From positions 62,001 through 126,000 of the forward strand of contig NZ_JOOA01000001.1 in assembly GCF_000712055.1 (NCBI RefSeq): DNA of 64,000 nt. Direction: 5' to 3'. The first letter of the stretch is position 1; each line of letters begins with the position of its first letter. Shown in pieces: positions 41,759 to 49,601 of this stretch. Below the pieces are notes generated by a model. That model was not told where the DNA came from. It saw nothing but the letters and a program-made list of their open reading frames with translations, and searched no databases. The translations under genes and the position numbers were made by a program. This DNA comes from Ruminococcus sp. HUN007. GTDB lineage: Bacteria; Bacillota; Clostridia; Oscillospirales; Ruminococcaceae.

Positions 41759-42723
41759 AGAAACCACCCTGATAGAATAAGATAACGGAATAATACCGAG
41801 AAGACAAGCATAAACACCGAAGAAACATACATAAGCCTGTTTGCGCCCCTTATATCAGCAGGTTCTATCGCCCTGTCGTCATCACCGATATATTCCTTTT
41901 TATGAAGTTCACCGAAATACCATGCATCACCGGCAAGGCGAAGATGAAGTGCACCCGCACACGCTGATTCTGTCTGTGCTGAGTTGGGACTTGCATGCTT
42001 TCTGCGGTCACGTTTCCAGATACGGTAAGCGTTTTTTCCGTCAAGTCTGATAAACGGGCATGACAAAACCATCAGAAGAGCTGTAAAACGCGATGGAATG
42101 TAATTAAGTACATCATCGAGTTTCGCTGCGCATCTTCCGAGGTCTTTATACTTTTCATTTTTATAGCCGATCATGGAATCCATTGTATTGACCGCCTTGT
42201 AGACAAATCCTCCGGCCGCTCCGAACAGTGCTGTCCAGAACATAGGTGCAGTAACTCCGTCGGAAGTGTTCTCCGCAACTGTTTCGACAGCAGCACGTAC
42301 AATGCCGTCACGGTCAAGTTTTGAAGTATCACGTCCGACGATCATCGAAACCGCCTTTCTTGCGCCTTCTGTATCACCGGATTCCGCAGCACGGAAAACC
42401 TTCATGCTTTCATCACGCAGATTTCTTGCCGCAAGCAGATAAAATATCATTATACTTTCGGTAATGATCCCAGCAGCCGGATGAATACTGTACGCCAGAA
42501 ACAGAACAGCTGCCGAAACGACAGCCGTGATCAGTACAACTGTGACCGTTAGAAATACTCCTCCCGTAAAAAGATCATTAAACTTTTTCCGTACAAAACC
42601 TTCCATACCGGCGATCAGCTTACCTATCAGCCTGACTGGATGAGGAAGAGTATACGGGTCACCTATAAGGCAGTCAAGAAGAAATCCAGTGATCAGTGGA
42701 AGAGAGGCAAAAACAAATTTCAT
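41755..42723 (-). CDS. cbiB: Adenosylcobinamide-phosphate synthase CbiB
   Basis: A 322-residue membrane enzyme that joins adenosylcobyrate with aminopropanol phosphate. It opens LITGFLLDCLIGDPYTLPHP and includes RLIGKLIAGMEG, AAVETVAENTSDGVTAPMFW (the CbiB signature), NTMDSMIGYKNEKY and HASPNSAQTESACAGAL. It has several hydrophobic helices and standard length. The start overlaps the cobC stop by four bases. Confidence 0.95.
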   Translation of the reverse strand: MKFVFASLPLITGFLLDCLIGDPYTLPHPVRLIGKLIAGMEGFVRKKFNDLFTGGVFLTVTVVLITAVVSAAVLFLAYSIHPAAGIITESIMIFYLLAARNLRDESMKVFRAAESGDTEGARKAVSMIVGRDTSKLDRDGIVRAAVETVAENTSDGVTAPMFWTALFGAAGGFVYKAVNTMDSMIGYKNEKYKDLGRCAAKLDDVLNYIPSRFTALLMVLSCPFIRLDGKNAYRIWKRDRRKHASPNSAQTESACAGALHLRLAGDAWYFGELHKKEYIGDDDRAIEPADIRGANRLMYVSSVFMLVFSVLFRYLILSGWFL

Positions 42724-43280
42724 ATTTTCTCCGGTTTTGTCAGTACACGACCGTCAAATTCGCATATCCATCCGGAAGCGTTGCCGGTCATCCAGTTGTA
42801 GTAATCTTTATGCGGCTCAGAGAACCTGGACATAATCGCCATTATAGTACCGCCGTGAACAACAAAAGCTATGCTTTTGGCGTTGCTGTACTGCTTTGTT
42901 ATCCTTTCAAACGCTTTGCAGCATCTGTTACGGAAATCCTCAGGCAGTTCACCGTTCGGAAACTGCATTTCACCATTGCTGTCGATCCAGTCCTGATAAT
43001 GCCTGTCGTTACTCAGTTCTTCCGAAGTCCTGTTTTCGAAATCTCCGAAATCACATTCGCGCATTTCTTCGCATATCTCAGGAGACTGACCCGGAAAGAG
43101 TATTTCAGCAGTCTGAATACATCGTTTCATCGGACTGACTACAAGGATCTCTGATTCCGGCACTTTCATTTTTTCAAGCTTTGTCCTCCCTTCCGGACAA
43201 AGAGCTTCATCAGTCCTGCCGATATACCGCTTTTCAAGATTTCCCGGAGTCATGCCGTGACGAATTAGTGTGATCTTCAC
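42720..43280 (-). CDS. cobC: Histidine phosphatase, probable alpha-ribazole phosphatase CobC
   Basis: About 186 residues. The GTG start at 43280 overlaps the stop of the preceding gene (GTGA) and gives KITLIRHGMTPGN, the RHG phosphohistidine motif. ECDFGDFENRTSEEL and FVVHGGTIMAIMS complete the branch 1 histidine phosphatase core. Placed between a cobU-like gene and cbiB, it most likely dephosphorylates alpha-ribazole 5'-phosphate or cobalamin 5'-phosphate. A second phosphatase of the same fold is at 58979-59542. Confidence 0.85.
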   Translation of the reverse strand: MKITLIRHGMTPGNLEKRYIGRTDEALCPEGRTKLEKMKVPESEILVVSPMKRCIQTAEILFPGQSPEICEEMRECDFGDFENRTSEELSNDRHYQDWIDSNGEMQFPNGELPEDFRNRCCKAFERITKQYSNAKSIAFVVHGGTIMAIMSRFSEPHKDYYNWMTGNASGWICEFDGRVLTKPEKI

Positions 43281-43669
43281 GGGAGATCTCCCTTTATTGC
43301 TGTCGGAATGCCGCACATAACACGGATCACTCTGCCTGCATTTTCAGCTATAAGACAGCCGCATCTTCCCACAGCCTCACGCCAGATACGGTCTTTCTTT
43401 TCTATCGGTATAACACCTGATCCGATATCATTCATAATTACCACACAGCACGGATTGATCCTGATAAGTTCGTCTGTGTAAGCGACCGGATCAATTGATT
43501 TGTCAAGAAGTCTTCTGATAAGGTGATGATAGTTGTTGATGACATCAGCACCTTTTGCAAGTGCGTAGTCACATGTTTCACCGTCAAAATATTTTTCAAT
43601 GCTCTCAGGCCAGTGTTTTTTTGAATATTCAAGTTTTCCCTGAAAAGCAGGTCCTGTAATGAGTGTCAT
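43277..43669 (-). CDS. Short CobU-like protein with altered P-loop
   Basis: A 130-residue protein related to the CobU kinase/guanylyltransferase: LITGPAFQGKLEYSKKHW at the N-terminus in place of GGSKCGKSRYAE, CVVIMNDIGSGVIPIEKKDRIWREA matching the TNDVG region, and GRVIRVMCGIP at the end. It is 70 residues shorter than the full CobU at 44433-45032 and lacks the Gly-Lys-Ser triad (QGKLEY). The His-containing guanylylation segment is not evident. It may be a regulatory or partner subunit, or a kinase-only enzyme with another substrate. It overlaps cobS and cobC by four bases each. Confidence 0.78.
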   Translation of the reverse strand: MTLITGPAFQGKLEYSKKHWPESIEKYFDGETCDYALAKGADVINNYHHLIRRLLDKSIDPVAYTDELIRINPCCVVIMNDIGSGVIPIEKKDRIWREAVGRCGCLIAENAGRVIRVMCGIPTAIKGDLP

Positions 43670-44436
43670 AATAATACCTCCATCATAATGCCGGCAAAAA
43701 CTGCTGCGGCCGGAACGGATAATTCACAAATCTGAAGGAACCATCCGCAAAGGTCTCCTGTAGTTCCGCCGAATTCTTTGTATGCGGTCTTTCTGTAGTA
43801 CCAGAATGAGACCAGCGCGGCAGCAAAAGATGCTAACCCCTGTATTGTATTTATAAAAAGCATCAGCAGAGAAGCAGATGCTCCGAATACCGTTATCATT
43901 GCTATCGTCACTGAACGGTAGGACGGTCTGACGAAATCCTGAAGTGTGCCGTCCTTTTTTGCACACCGGAAAGTTACTGCAGAAAGCCCGCTTAAAGAAC
44001 GTGACAGTATGTATCCGCATGAAACCACGGCAGTGCTTCGAACATCATCAATCTGTGAAAACAGAGCAGTCTGAAGTATAAGGTAAAGGCACACACGAAT
44101 AACTGCAAACGATCCGATATGAGGATCGGACATTATTTCGAGACGTTTTTCACGTTCAGCATATGAAGAACGAGCATCGGTAACGTCGCAGAATCCGTCG
44201 ATGTGAATGCCGCCTGTAACAAGTACAGGAATAATCACTGCGACAGCTGCAAAAAGAAACTGTGAAACGGAAAAATAAGTGCAGAACAATCTCCAGGCAA
44301 GGAGGACTCCGCCGATGACTGCACCGATAAGCGGAAACCATCCGAGTGCGTACCGCCTGTTCTCTTCCTTCCATTCAACCTGTATCATCGGTATGCGTGA
44401 ATACATGAGAAAAGCTGAAAGAAGTGACTTTATCAT
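43666..44436 (-). CDS. cobS: Adenosylcobinamide-GDP ribazoletransferase CobS
   Basis: About 256 residues. A membrane enzyme that joins adenosylcobinamide-GDP and alpha-ribazole, completing the lower ligand. It starts KSLLSAFLMYSRIPM, then ALGWFPLIGAVIGG, and carries the CobS signature GGIHIDGFCDVTDARSSY with the acidic metal-binding residues. Several hydrophobic helices follow. The ATG at 44436 overlaps the cobU stop (ATGA). Confidence 0.95.
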   Translation of the reverse strand: MIKSLLSAFLMYSRIPMIQVEWKEENRRYALGWFPLIGAVIGGVLLAWRLFCTYFSVSQFLFAAVAVIIPVLVTGGIHIDGFCDVTDARSSYAEREKRLEIMSDPHIGSFAVIRVCLYLILQTALFSQIDDVRSTAVVSCGYILSRSLSGLSAVTFRCAKKDGTLQDFVRPSYRSVTIAMITVFGASASLLMLFINTIQGLASFAAALVSFWYYRKTAYKEFGGTTGDLCGWFLQICELSVPAAAVFAGIMMEVLL

Positions 44437-45029
44437 CCGCACTCCCCCTTTCCGTGATCACATCCTGTCTGATGCTCATCTGTACCAGTCGATTCATTTA
44501 AAGAATCATCTGAATGAATACCGTCCTTCAGCACGACCGGAATCCCGTAGACACATTCCACGACTTTATCGGCGGCATCAGCAAGTTCAGTATTGAGTTT
44601 ACCCAGTACTTCAATGTATTTTTCAGTTCCGGATTCATAGAAAATCGAATCGGATCCGACGTCGTTTGTAACTATAACAAGAAGTGAAGTTTTGTCCTTC
44701 AGTTTTATTATATCACAGAATATCTTATTTTTACAGTCCGCCGGAAAATTTCCTTCGCCGAACATCTCATTTGCCACAAGGTTTCCAAGGCATTCGAGTA
44801 AGACAGCGCTTCCCGGTTCGATGTCGGCTTCTCCCACATCAGTATATTTCTCGATGGTCTCAAAACCTTTAGAAGCACGCATTTTCCGGTGTCTTTCAAT
44901 AGCCTCATGCGCCTCATCACCGAAAGGCATCATGGTTGCCATATAGTATTTCCTGCCGGAAAACTCATCAAACAGCGATTCAGCATAACGGGACTTCCCG
45001 CATTTCGAACCGCCGGTAATCAGTATCAT
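44433..45029 (-). CDS. cobU: Adenosylcobinamide kinase / guanylyltransferase CobU
   Basis: About 198 residues. It phosphorylates adenosylcobinamide and transfers GMP to it. It starts MILITGGSKCGKSRYAESLF with an intact P-loop. YMATMMPFGDEAHEAIERHRKMR contains the guanylylated His region, VLLECLGNLVANEMF follows, and VIVTNDVGSDSIF is the second NTP-binding part. The C-terminal tail has extra His/Asp residues. It is the first cob gene of its transcript and lies 46 bp after the Pr6Pr-like membrane protein. Confidence 0.95.
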   Translation of the reverse strand: MILITGGSKCGKSRYAESLFDEFSGRKYYMATMMPFGDEAHEAIERHRKMRASKGFETIEKYTDVGEADIEPGSAVLLECLGNLVANEMFGEGNFPADCKNKIFCDIIKLKDKTSLLVIVTNDVGSDSIFYESGTEKYIEVLGKLNTELADAADKVVECVYGIPVVLKDGIHSDDSLNESTGTDEHQTGCDHGKGECG

Positions 45030-45078
45030 CATAGTGTTAATAGTAGTTTTTCTTTAATTTATATTTCTTCTCCCGTAT

Positions 45079-45762
45079 TCACATATTACGGCCTCTGCTT
45101 CCGGGGACTTTAAGAATTATTAATTTATCAAAATGAAGCAGGATCAGTGCTGTTATCCATGAAACAAGTACATTTCCTGCAAAAATAAGCGTTCCGAAGC
45201 CGTATCCCCAGTTAAGGAATCCGTAAAAATCATTTGTATCCGGCCATTCGCCTTTTCCGTTTATAATTATATTTCCGGTATAGAACAATCCGTAAACCGC
45301 AGTCGGGATCATAGCAAGAAATGTCTTTTTGAACGGAATACGTTCAGATATGGTCTTAAGTATAACAAACTCAGTCATTGCCACAAGCGGTTCCAAAAGA
45401 TGATAATACAGGTTTCCGCCTTTGTACATATCCAGATCAGGATATGCCGGCTGCAGAAAAAAGGCTACAACAGCAAATGTCACTCCCACTTCCGTGGCAG
45501 CCAACAGTTTCCATATCAGTGGCAGCGCTTTACCATTTATATCGCTTACAAGCTTTGCGACAGCTACTCCTCCGCAAAAGATATTGGAAATTACAGTGAA
45601 GTATTTCAGATTGTAAATTCCTTTAGAAGTAAGCGCACCGCCATCCTTATCAGTAAGAAACATATAGTACATACCGATTATGGTAAAAAAAATTATGATA
45701 ATATTAAGAACAAAGCAGATCTTCCATCTGACAGTGTTTCGTTTTGAATTTTCAGTATTCAT
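45079..45762 (-). CDS. Pr6Pr-like membrane protein
   Basis: A 227-residue protein with about six helices. It begins RWKICFVLNIIIIFFTIIGM and contains NLKYFTVISNIFCGGVA and LYYHLLEPLVAMTEFVIL, typical of the Pr6Pr/FAR-17a-like integral membrane family in Firmicutes. The function is not known. It is transcribed toward cobU with a 46-bp gap, so it may share the transcript, but nothing links it to cobalamin chemistry. Confidence 0.72.
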   Translation of the reverse strand: MNTENSKRNTVRWKICFVLNIIIIFFTIIGMYYMFLTDKDGGALTSKGIYNLKYFTVISNIFCGGVAVAKLVSDINGKALPLIWKLLAATEVGVTFAVVAFFLQPAYPDLDMYKGGNLYYHLLEPLVAMTEFVILKTISERIPFKKTFLAMIPTAVYGLFYTGNIIINGKGEWPDTNDFYGFLNWGYGFGTLIFAGNVLVSWITALILLHFDKLIILKVPGSRGRNM

Positions 45763-45907
45763 TGTATGTGCCCCTTTTCAGATCGGTTGAATACACGCAG
45801 CAGCAGATAAATCCCCGAATCTTTCTGCGTTAATGATATCTATTAGTATAACATATGATTGAAATTCTTTCAACAGGAAATAAAAAACGTCTGTTCGCAC
45901 TGGACTT

Positions 45908-45935
45908 TTGACTGATATTGTGATATTATTATACT
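45908..45935 (+). promoter_or_regulatory. Promoter of the small membrane protein gene
   Basis: -35 TTGACT (45908-45913), 16 bp, -10 TATACT (45930-45935), followed about 100 bases later by GAGGAACAACAT and the ATG at 46043. Confidence 0.6.
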
Positions 45936-46042
45936 TATAAGAGATTTAAATTGAAAATAACTATCGCCACTGATTAATGTCATTTTTTTCATTTGATATC
46001 AGTGCAGATATTTTCACAAGTGAGAAAAGCGAGGAACAACAT

Positions 46043-46330
46043 ATGAAATATTCAAAAGAGAAAGAACAATCATACTACAACCGAATGCTGCTAAGAAACA
46101 GTATTTCAAATTTAGCTGATGACGTGGATAATGGTACTTATGAGTTTCCGTGGAAAAATTTCATCATCAGCACTACAGGAACTATACTTGGCTTAATTAT
46201 TCGTGATATGATAGGAACAGAGACGCTGCTTCCAAACAAAGGCCTGAAATTCTGCGCTGATGTTGCTATTCTTGTAGTTATGATAACTTTAGTAAACTTA
46301 GTGGTTATGGGATTTTCAAAGCTTTTTTAA
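46043..46330 (+). CDS. Small membrane protein of unknown function
   Basis: About 95 residues from ATG 46043, which has GAGGAAC upstream; an upstream in-frame ATG at 45977 lacks a site. A basic, polar N-terminus (KYSKEKEQSYYNRMLLRNS) is followed by two hydrophobic segments, FIISTTGTILGLIIRDMI and VAILVVMITLVNLVVMGF. It is the only plus-strand gene inside the cobalamin/immunity region. No family was recognised. A small bitopic or hairpin membrane protein is the most that can be said. Confidence 0.62.
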   Translation: MKYSKEKEQSYYNRMLLRNSISNLADDVDNGTYEFPWKNFIISTTGTILGLIIRDMIGTETLLPNKGLKFCADVAILVVMITLVNLVVMGFSKLF

Positions 46331-46381
46331 ACCTAAAACGAATTGATTTTTTACCATTAAAACACATAAAATCGAACTATC

Positions 46382-46508
46382 CCCCGTGTACGGAACATTC
46401 CGTATCGGGGGATTTATTGTATGCCTTCGGCATGCTCTTGAAAACAGACCGTCGTTCGACGGCTGTTGTCACTTGTTATCTTGAATCGGGATACAGCTCC
46501 GATTCATC
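46382..46508. repeat. Immunity-island repeat unit A (three hairpins)
   Basis: Three hairpin modules. CCCCCG...CGGGGG with inner ACGGAA/TTCCGT is at 46382-46411. The double-hairpin repeat GCCTTCGGC plus AACAGACCGTCGTTCGACGG is at 46421-46469. GAATCGG...CCGATTC is at 46483-46507. The same modules recur at 48276-48416. It follows the SUKH-type gene on its 3' side. Confidence 0.8.
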
Positions 46509-46510
46509 AT

Positions 46511-46966
46511 TTAAAGGTTAAAATACTCTTTAAGAAAAGCGATAAAACTGCTCCATTCTTCTGACATATTACCACTTTTCAAAAGTTCATCTCCACCTTC
46601 GAAGTTTACTCTGTAAACTTTATCGGTTTCACTATCCAGCACAATAACTTCACTGGTATTCATCTCAGAAAGAACAAGATATTTATCATCAAAGCCATAT
46701 TCATTTCTGCATATATAAGTTGATGAGCAAATATTATTATGATCATCAATAATATCAAGAAGTTCTATACCCATATTTTCTTCCCAGAAAGGTCCGGCAA
46801 ATAATGTGTAGAATTGAATAAAATCCTCTGATGGATGTACGTTCAATTCTGAAATCGCTTTAAGCACATCTTCTTTGTTGGCTCTGATATAAACATCGTC
46901 GCTTAGTTTCTCTGATAGATTAATTTTCTCAGAAAATCTTTCGCTTTTATTATTCATCAAAAACAC
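46511..46966 (-). CDS. SMI1/KNR4 (SUKH) family immunity-type protein
   Basis: A 151-residue acidic protein. Its core, KAISELNVHPSEDFIQFYTL followed by FAGPF, then ELLDIIDDHNNI and KYLVLSEMNTSEVIVLD, is the SUKH pattern of helices and a beta sheet. The family is common among immunity proteins that neutralise contact-dependent or secreted polymorphic toxins. No toxin gene is adjacent. It ends just before a hairpin repeat and lies in an array of similar small genes, so an orphan immunity role is likely but unproven. Confidence 0.78.
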   Translation of the reverse strand: MFLMNNKSERFSEKINLSEKLSDDVYIRANKEDVLKAISELNVHPSEDFIQFYTLFAGPFWEENMGIELLDIIDDHNNICSSTYICRNEYGFDDKYLVLSEMNTSEVIVLDSETDKVYRVNFEGGDELLKSGNMSEEWSSFIAFLKEYFNL

Positions 46967-46996
46967 CTTCCTTGGTAATTCTCGAATAATTTATAT

Positions 46997-47212
46997 TTAT
47001 AACTGAATTGGTTTGTATTCAAATGCCTTGTCTATGATCTGCTCAGGAGTTAAATTATCATCATTCCAGAAAATCAAATCACTTACATTAGGATCCGGAA
47101 CATTTTTCTCTACAACTTCCATCATTTCATCAATTTCCTTTTCTGTGCCATTACATTCAATTATATCAGAAACTAATTTAATCAATTCTTCCCTGCTTAA
47201 CTTATCACTCAT
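46997..47212 (-). CDS. Colicin/pyocin-type bacteriocin immunity protein homologue
   Basis: A 71-residue acidic protein. LSREELIKLVSDIIECNGTE starts the four-helix fold, and NVSDLIFWNDDNLTPEQIID matches the SDLIYYP region with which E-type colicin immunity proteins bind DNase toxins. The length is slightly below the usual 85. It would be a cytoplasmic inhibitor of an HNH nuclease toxin. It lies between two other immunity-type genes in an apparent operon. Confidence 0.75.
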   Translation of the reverse strand: MSDKLSREELIKLVSDIIECNGTEKEIDEMMEVVEKNVPDPNVSDLIFWNDDNLTPEQIIDKAFEYKPIQL

Positions 47213-47259
47213 GAAACATTACTCCTATATCTTCATTATATTCCTACTATAGGTACTTC

Positions 47260-47727
47260 TTATTTCTGTTTATCGATTACGTAAATATCACAATTATTGA
47301 TATTAAATTTTTTAATTACATCATAAGCCTTTTCTGTCACAACAAGGTACGATTTTTCAGAAACTAAAAAATCTTCACCTGTCCATTCAGTAAAATGATT
47401 TTCTTTTATAGTGACTTTTCCTTCCGGTATCAATCTGTAAAATACAGGTATTTTTCTATTGGGATATATCTCATTAAATTCATCACTGAATGAGATTTCA
47501 GCATTTTGAAATTTATATCCGGTAAGATCACTTTCTTCAATCTTTTGCTTTAGTTTTTCTGATACCAAAAAACAGGGAGTGCTTTCAATAATGTCATCTC
47601 CTAACCATCCGAAAAACTCGAAATGCAATTTAGAGATTTGTTTATCAGAACTTAAATATCTATAATCATAAACAGTGTTTTCTCCAATTTCACCTGCAAC
47701 TTCCGGTTCCAGCATATATAAACGCAT
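47260..47727 (-). CDS. Immunity-type protein, unclassified
   Basis: A 155-residue protein. It begins RLYMLEPEVAGEIGENTVYD and has HFEFFGWLGDDIIESTPCF and a duplicated segment LVSEKLKQKIEE/LVVTEKAYDVIKKFN, suggesting two related halves. Similar proteins are found beside polymorphic toxins in Firmicutes; I cannot name the family with certainty. It is the first gene of a three-gene run (this, the colicin-type and the SUKH-type proteins) bounded by hairpin repeats at both ends. Confidence 0.65.
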   Translation of the reverse strand: MRLYMLEPEVAGEIGENTVYDYRYLSSDKQISKLHFEFFGWLGDDIIESTPCFLVSEKLKQKIEESDLTGYKFQNAEISFSDEFNEIYPNRKIPVFYRLIPEGKVTIKENHFTEWTGEDFLVSEKSYLVVTEKAYDVIKKFNINNCDIYVIDKQK

Positions 47728-47756
47728 ATTTTTTCAACTCCTGTTCATCGAAATTG

Positions 47757-47796
47757 TACGCCTTCGGCGTGCTTTTGAGTCATTCGACGGCTGTTG
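47757..47796. repeat. Immunity-island repeat unit B (partial)
   Basis: TACGCCTTCGGCGT followed by GCTTTTGAGTCATTCGACGG then CTGTTG. The first hairpin is intact. The second has lost its left arm, so only TTCGACGGCTGTTG remains. It lies between two immunity-type genes. Confidence 0.78.
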
Positions 47797-47805
47797 ATTA
47801 CACAA

Positions 47806-48222
47806 TCAAATTGACTTCAATTCATTAATAACATTCTGTACCTCATTTGCAACAACTTCATTTTCATTTAAACAGATATTCTCCAAAACAGGTATATACT
47901 TTTTATCACCTGTACATCCGAATATAGCTATAACCCCCAGCACCAGTTCAACTGAAAGCGATTCATAATTTTCCATAAGAATAGTAAAGTCGTGATTCAG
48001 ATTTGACTGATATGTTACTGCTAACTGTATTGCATCCAGAATCATCTCTCTGATATCATCATCCGTTTCATCATTAAATTTTTCTTCCAGATAGCTGATA
48101 ACCATATCTAAATTTTCAAATGATGCATATGATTCAAAACAATCCTCTAAATGTCCTAAAAGATCAATGATATCGGATTTATTTTTACTGTTAAATATGT
48201 TTTGAATTTCTTTGAAGTCCAT
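47806..48222 (-). CDS. Helical-repeat immunity-type protein (Imm30-like)
   Basis: About 138 residues from ATG 48222, which has AAAGGA upstream. It is an all-helical, acidic protein with HEAT-like repeats: IIDLLGHLEDCFESYASFEN, DDIREMILDAIQLAV and VLGVIAIFGCTGDKKYIPVL. The pattern resembles the Imm30-type immunity family. The function would be binding and inhibiting a toxin domain in the cytoplasm. It is a single gene between two repeat units, so it looks like an independent cassette. Confidence 0.66.
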   Translation of the reverse strand: MDFKEIQNIFNSKNKSDIIDLLGHLEDCFESYASFENLDMVISYLEEKFNDETDDDIREMILDAIQLAVTYQSNLNHDFTILMENYESLSVELVLGVIAIFGCTGDKKYIPVLENICLNENEVVANEVQNVINELKSI

Positions 48223-48275
48223 AATAAATCCTTTCAATTACTATAATACAGATGCAGCACAGAAATAATCCGAAC

Positions 48276-48416
48276 TATCCGCCACGCGCGGAATGGAACA
48301 TTCCGCACCGGTGGATTTCAATTGAATCGGGGCGCAGCTCCGATTCATCCATTTCCCGACTGATGGTACGCCTTCGGCGTGCTCTTGAAAACAGACCGTC
48401 GTTCGACGGCTGTTGT
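48276..48416. repeat. Immunity-island repeat unit C (three hairpins)
   Basis: The hairpin ATCCGCC...GGTGGAT with inner GCGGAAT/ATTCCGC (48276-48318), GAATCGG...CCGATTC (48323-48347), and the double hairpin TACGCCTTCGGCGT plus AACAGACCGTCGTTCGACGG (48367-48416). It contains the same three modules as unit A in a different order, suggesting recombination between units. Confidence 0.8.
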
Positions 48417-48438
48417 ACTTTTCGGTTATATAACGCCA

Positions 48439-48955
48439 TTAAATCAAACCATATTCAATCAAATCCTTTATGTTTGCCGGAATACCTATTGTTATTCCTT
48501 CATTCCACTTGGTTCCATCTAAATATTCACACCATCCGCAGGTATCACATTCTAAAACAATTTTTTTACCGTAATTTAATTCCGCCAATATATATCTCAA
48601 TCCGTCATCACATACAGGACAATCTTTTTTCAGAATAAATCGTAACCATATCCCAAAGCGTATCTCCGATTAACATAGCTAATGTATCTATTTTGTCTGG
48701 TGGAATTTTCTCAAATCGCAATGCTTCTGTACTTAAATCAATATCCGGCTCATCTACTATGTATTCATTCGGATCTAAATTCACCAGAACATCTAATCTC
48801 CACCTCTCCATAATTTCCTTAGTAAAGTATTTTTTCTTCTGTTTTATCCAGTTTACTACCGATGAATAGAAACTGCAATAGTCCTTTGTCACTTCCGGAT
48901 CTTTTAAAAGACTAGCAAATTCTTCATGTAATTTAGTTATCAAATATTTTCCCAT
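48439..48955 (-). pseudogene. Zinc-ribbon protein of the immunity island, single-base frameshift
   Basis: About 171 residues when repaired. The N-terminal part has a helical domain (YCSFYSSVVNWIKQKKKYF) and IGDTLWDMVTIYSEK. At a run of six T (plus strand 48625-48630) one base too many stops the frame. With one removed it continues DCPVCDDGLRYILAELNYGK and ECDTCGWCEYLDG, a CxxC...CxxCxxC zinc ribbon, to 48439. The distal part has no start or ribosome binding site of its own, which supports a single gene. The start ATG (48955, or 48973 overlapping the upstream gene) is uncertain. The function is unknown. Confidence 0.7.
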
Positions 48956-48959
48956 TTCT

Positions 48960-49451
48960 CTACCCACATTCAACTATATTTAATTTCTTTAACAACTGAT
49001 ACCACTCATCATTATCTGCATCCGGAATAATATCAGCATATTTTGCACCGAACACATAATTCATCAAAAAATCGTCCAGATATCCTAAACAATCAACCGG
49101 ATCAGCATCTTCATTGTCCCGATAATATAGATATAATTTTGAATCATTCTTATTGATCAGAACTGGCTCATAAAGGATCTGACCGATGTAAAACCATCTT
49201 TCGTCACCGCCAGGAATATCGGAAACCATAAACTGATATTTTTCAAGTATTTCTGCTCCAAATAAATCTATAGCTCCAAACCGTGCACCATTACATTCGC
49301 TAAGAAAATCATAATATATTTGAAGAGCAGGATCAGAGTTTTTCTCTTTAATCGTAGTTCCTTCATTTATTGTTCCAGCAATAATACCATTCGGATCTTT
49401 ATCAAGTTCTGTTTTAACTGACTGAATAATCAGTTTTAATTGTTCGGTCAT
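48960..49451 (-). CDS. SMI1/KNR4 (SUKH) family protein, second copy
   Basis: About 163 residues from ATG 49451, which has AAGGAGCAGG upstream; longer versions would run into the repeat. IYYDFLSECNGARFGAIDLF and ERWFYIGQILYEPVLINKND followed by LYLYYRD show the SUKH order seen in YrhA-like proteins. It is likely an immunity protein. It directly precedes the zinc-ribbon gene, forming a two-gene cassette between repeat units D and C. Confidence 0.75.
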   Translation of the reverse strand: MTEQLKLIIQSVKTELDKDPNGIIAGTINEGTTIKEKNSDPALQIYYDFLSECNGARFGAIDLFGAEILEKYQFMVSDIPGGDERWFYIGQILYEPVLINKNDSKLYLYYRDNEDADPVDCLGYLDDFLMNYVFGAKYADIIPDADNDEWYQLLKKLNIVECG

Positions 49452-49487
49452 ATTCCTGCTCCTTATAATTTTACACGGAGAAATTGA

Positions 49488-49530
49488 ACGCCTTCGGCGT
49501 GCTCTTGAAAACAGACCATTCGAACAATTC
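49488..49530. repeat. Immunity-island repeat unit D (partial)
   Basis: ACGCCTTCGGCGT and GCTCTTGAAAACAGACC are conserved, but the second hairpin is replaced by ATTCGAACAATTCGA. It lies between two immunity-type genes. Confidence 0.75.
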
Positions 49531-49601
49531 GATTTCCTCACTGTTTCTCAACAGCCTGTTTTCTATAAGTATTTTTTTCGCGCTAATCATGTCCGTAATA
49601 A

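Noticed and set aside
46382..49530. Integron with attC sites
   Set aside because: The hairpin repeats resemble cassette boundaries, but they lack the attC core layout and no integrase gene is in the window.
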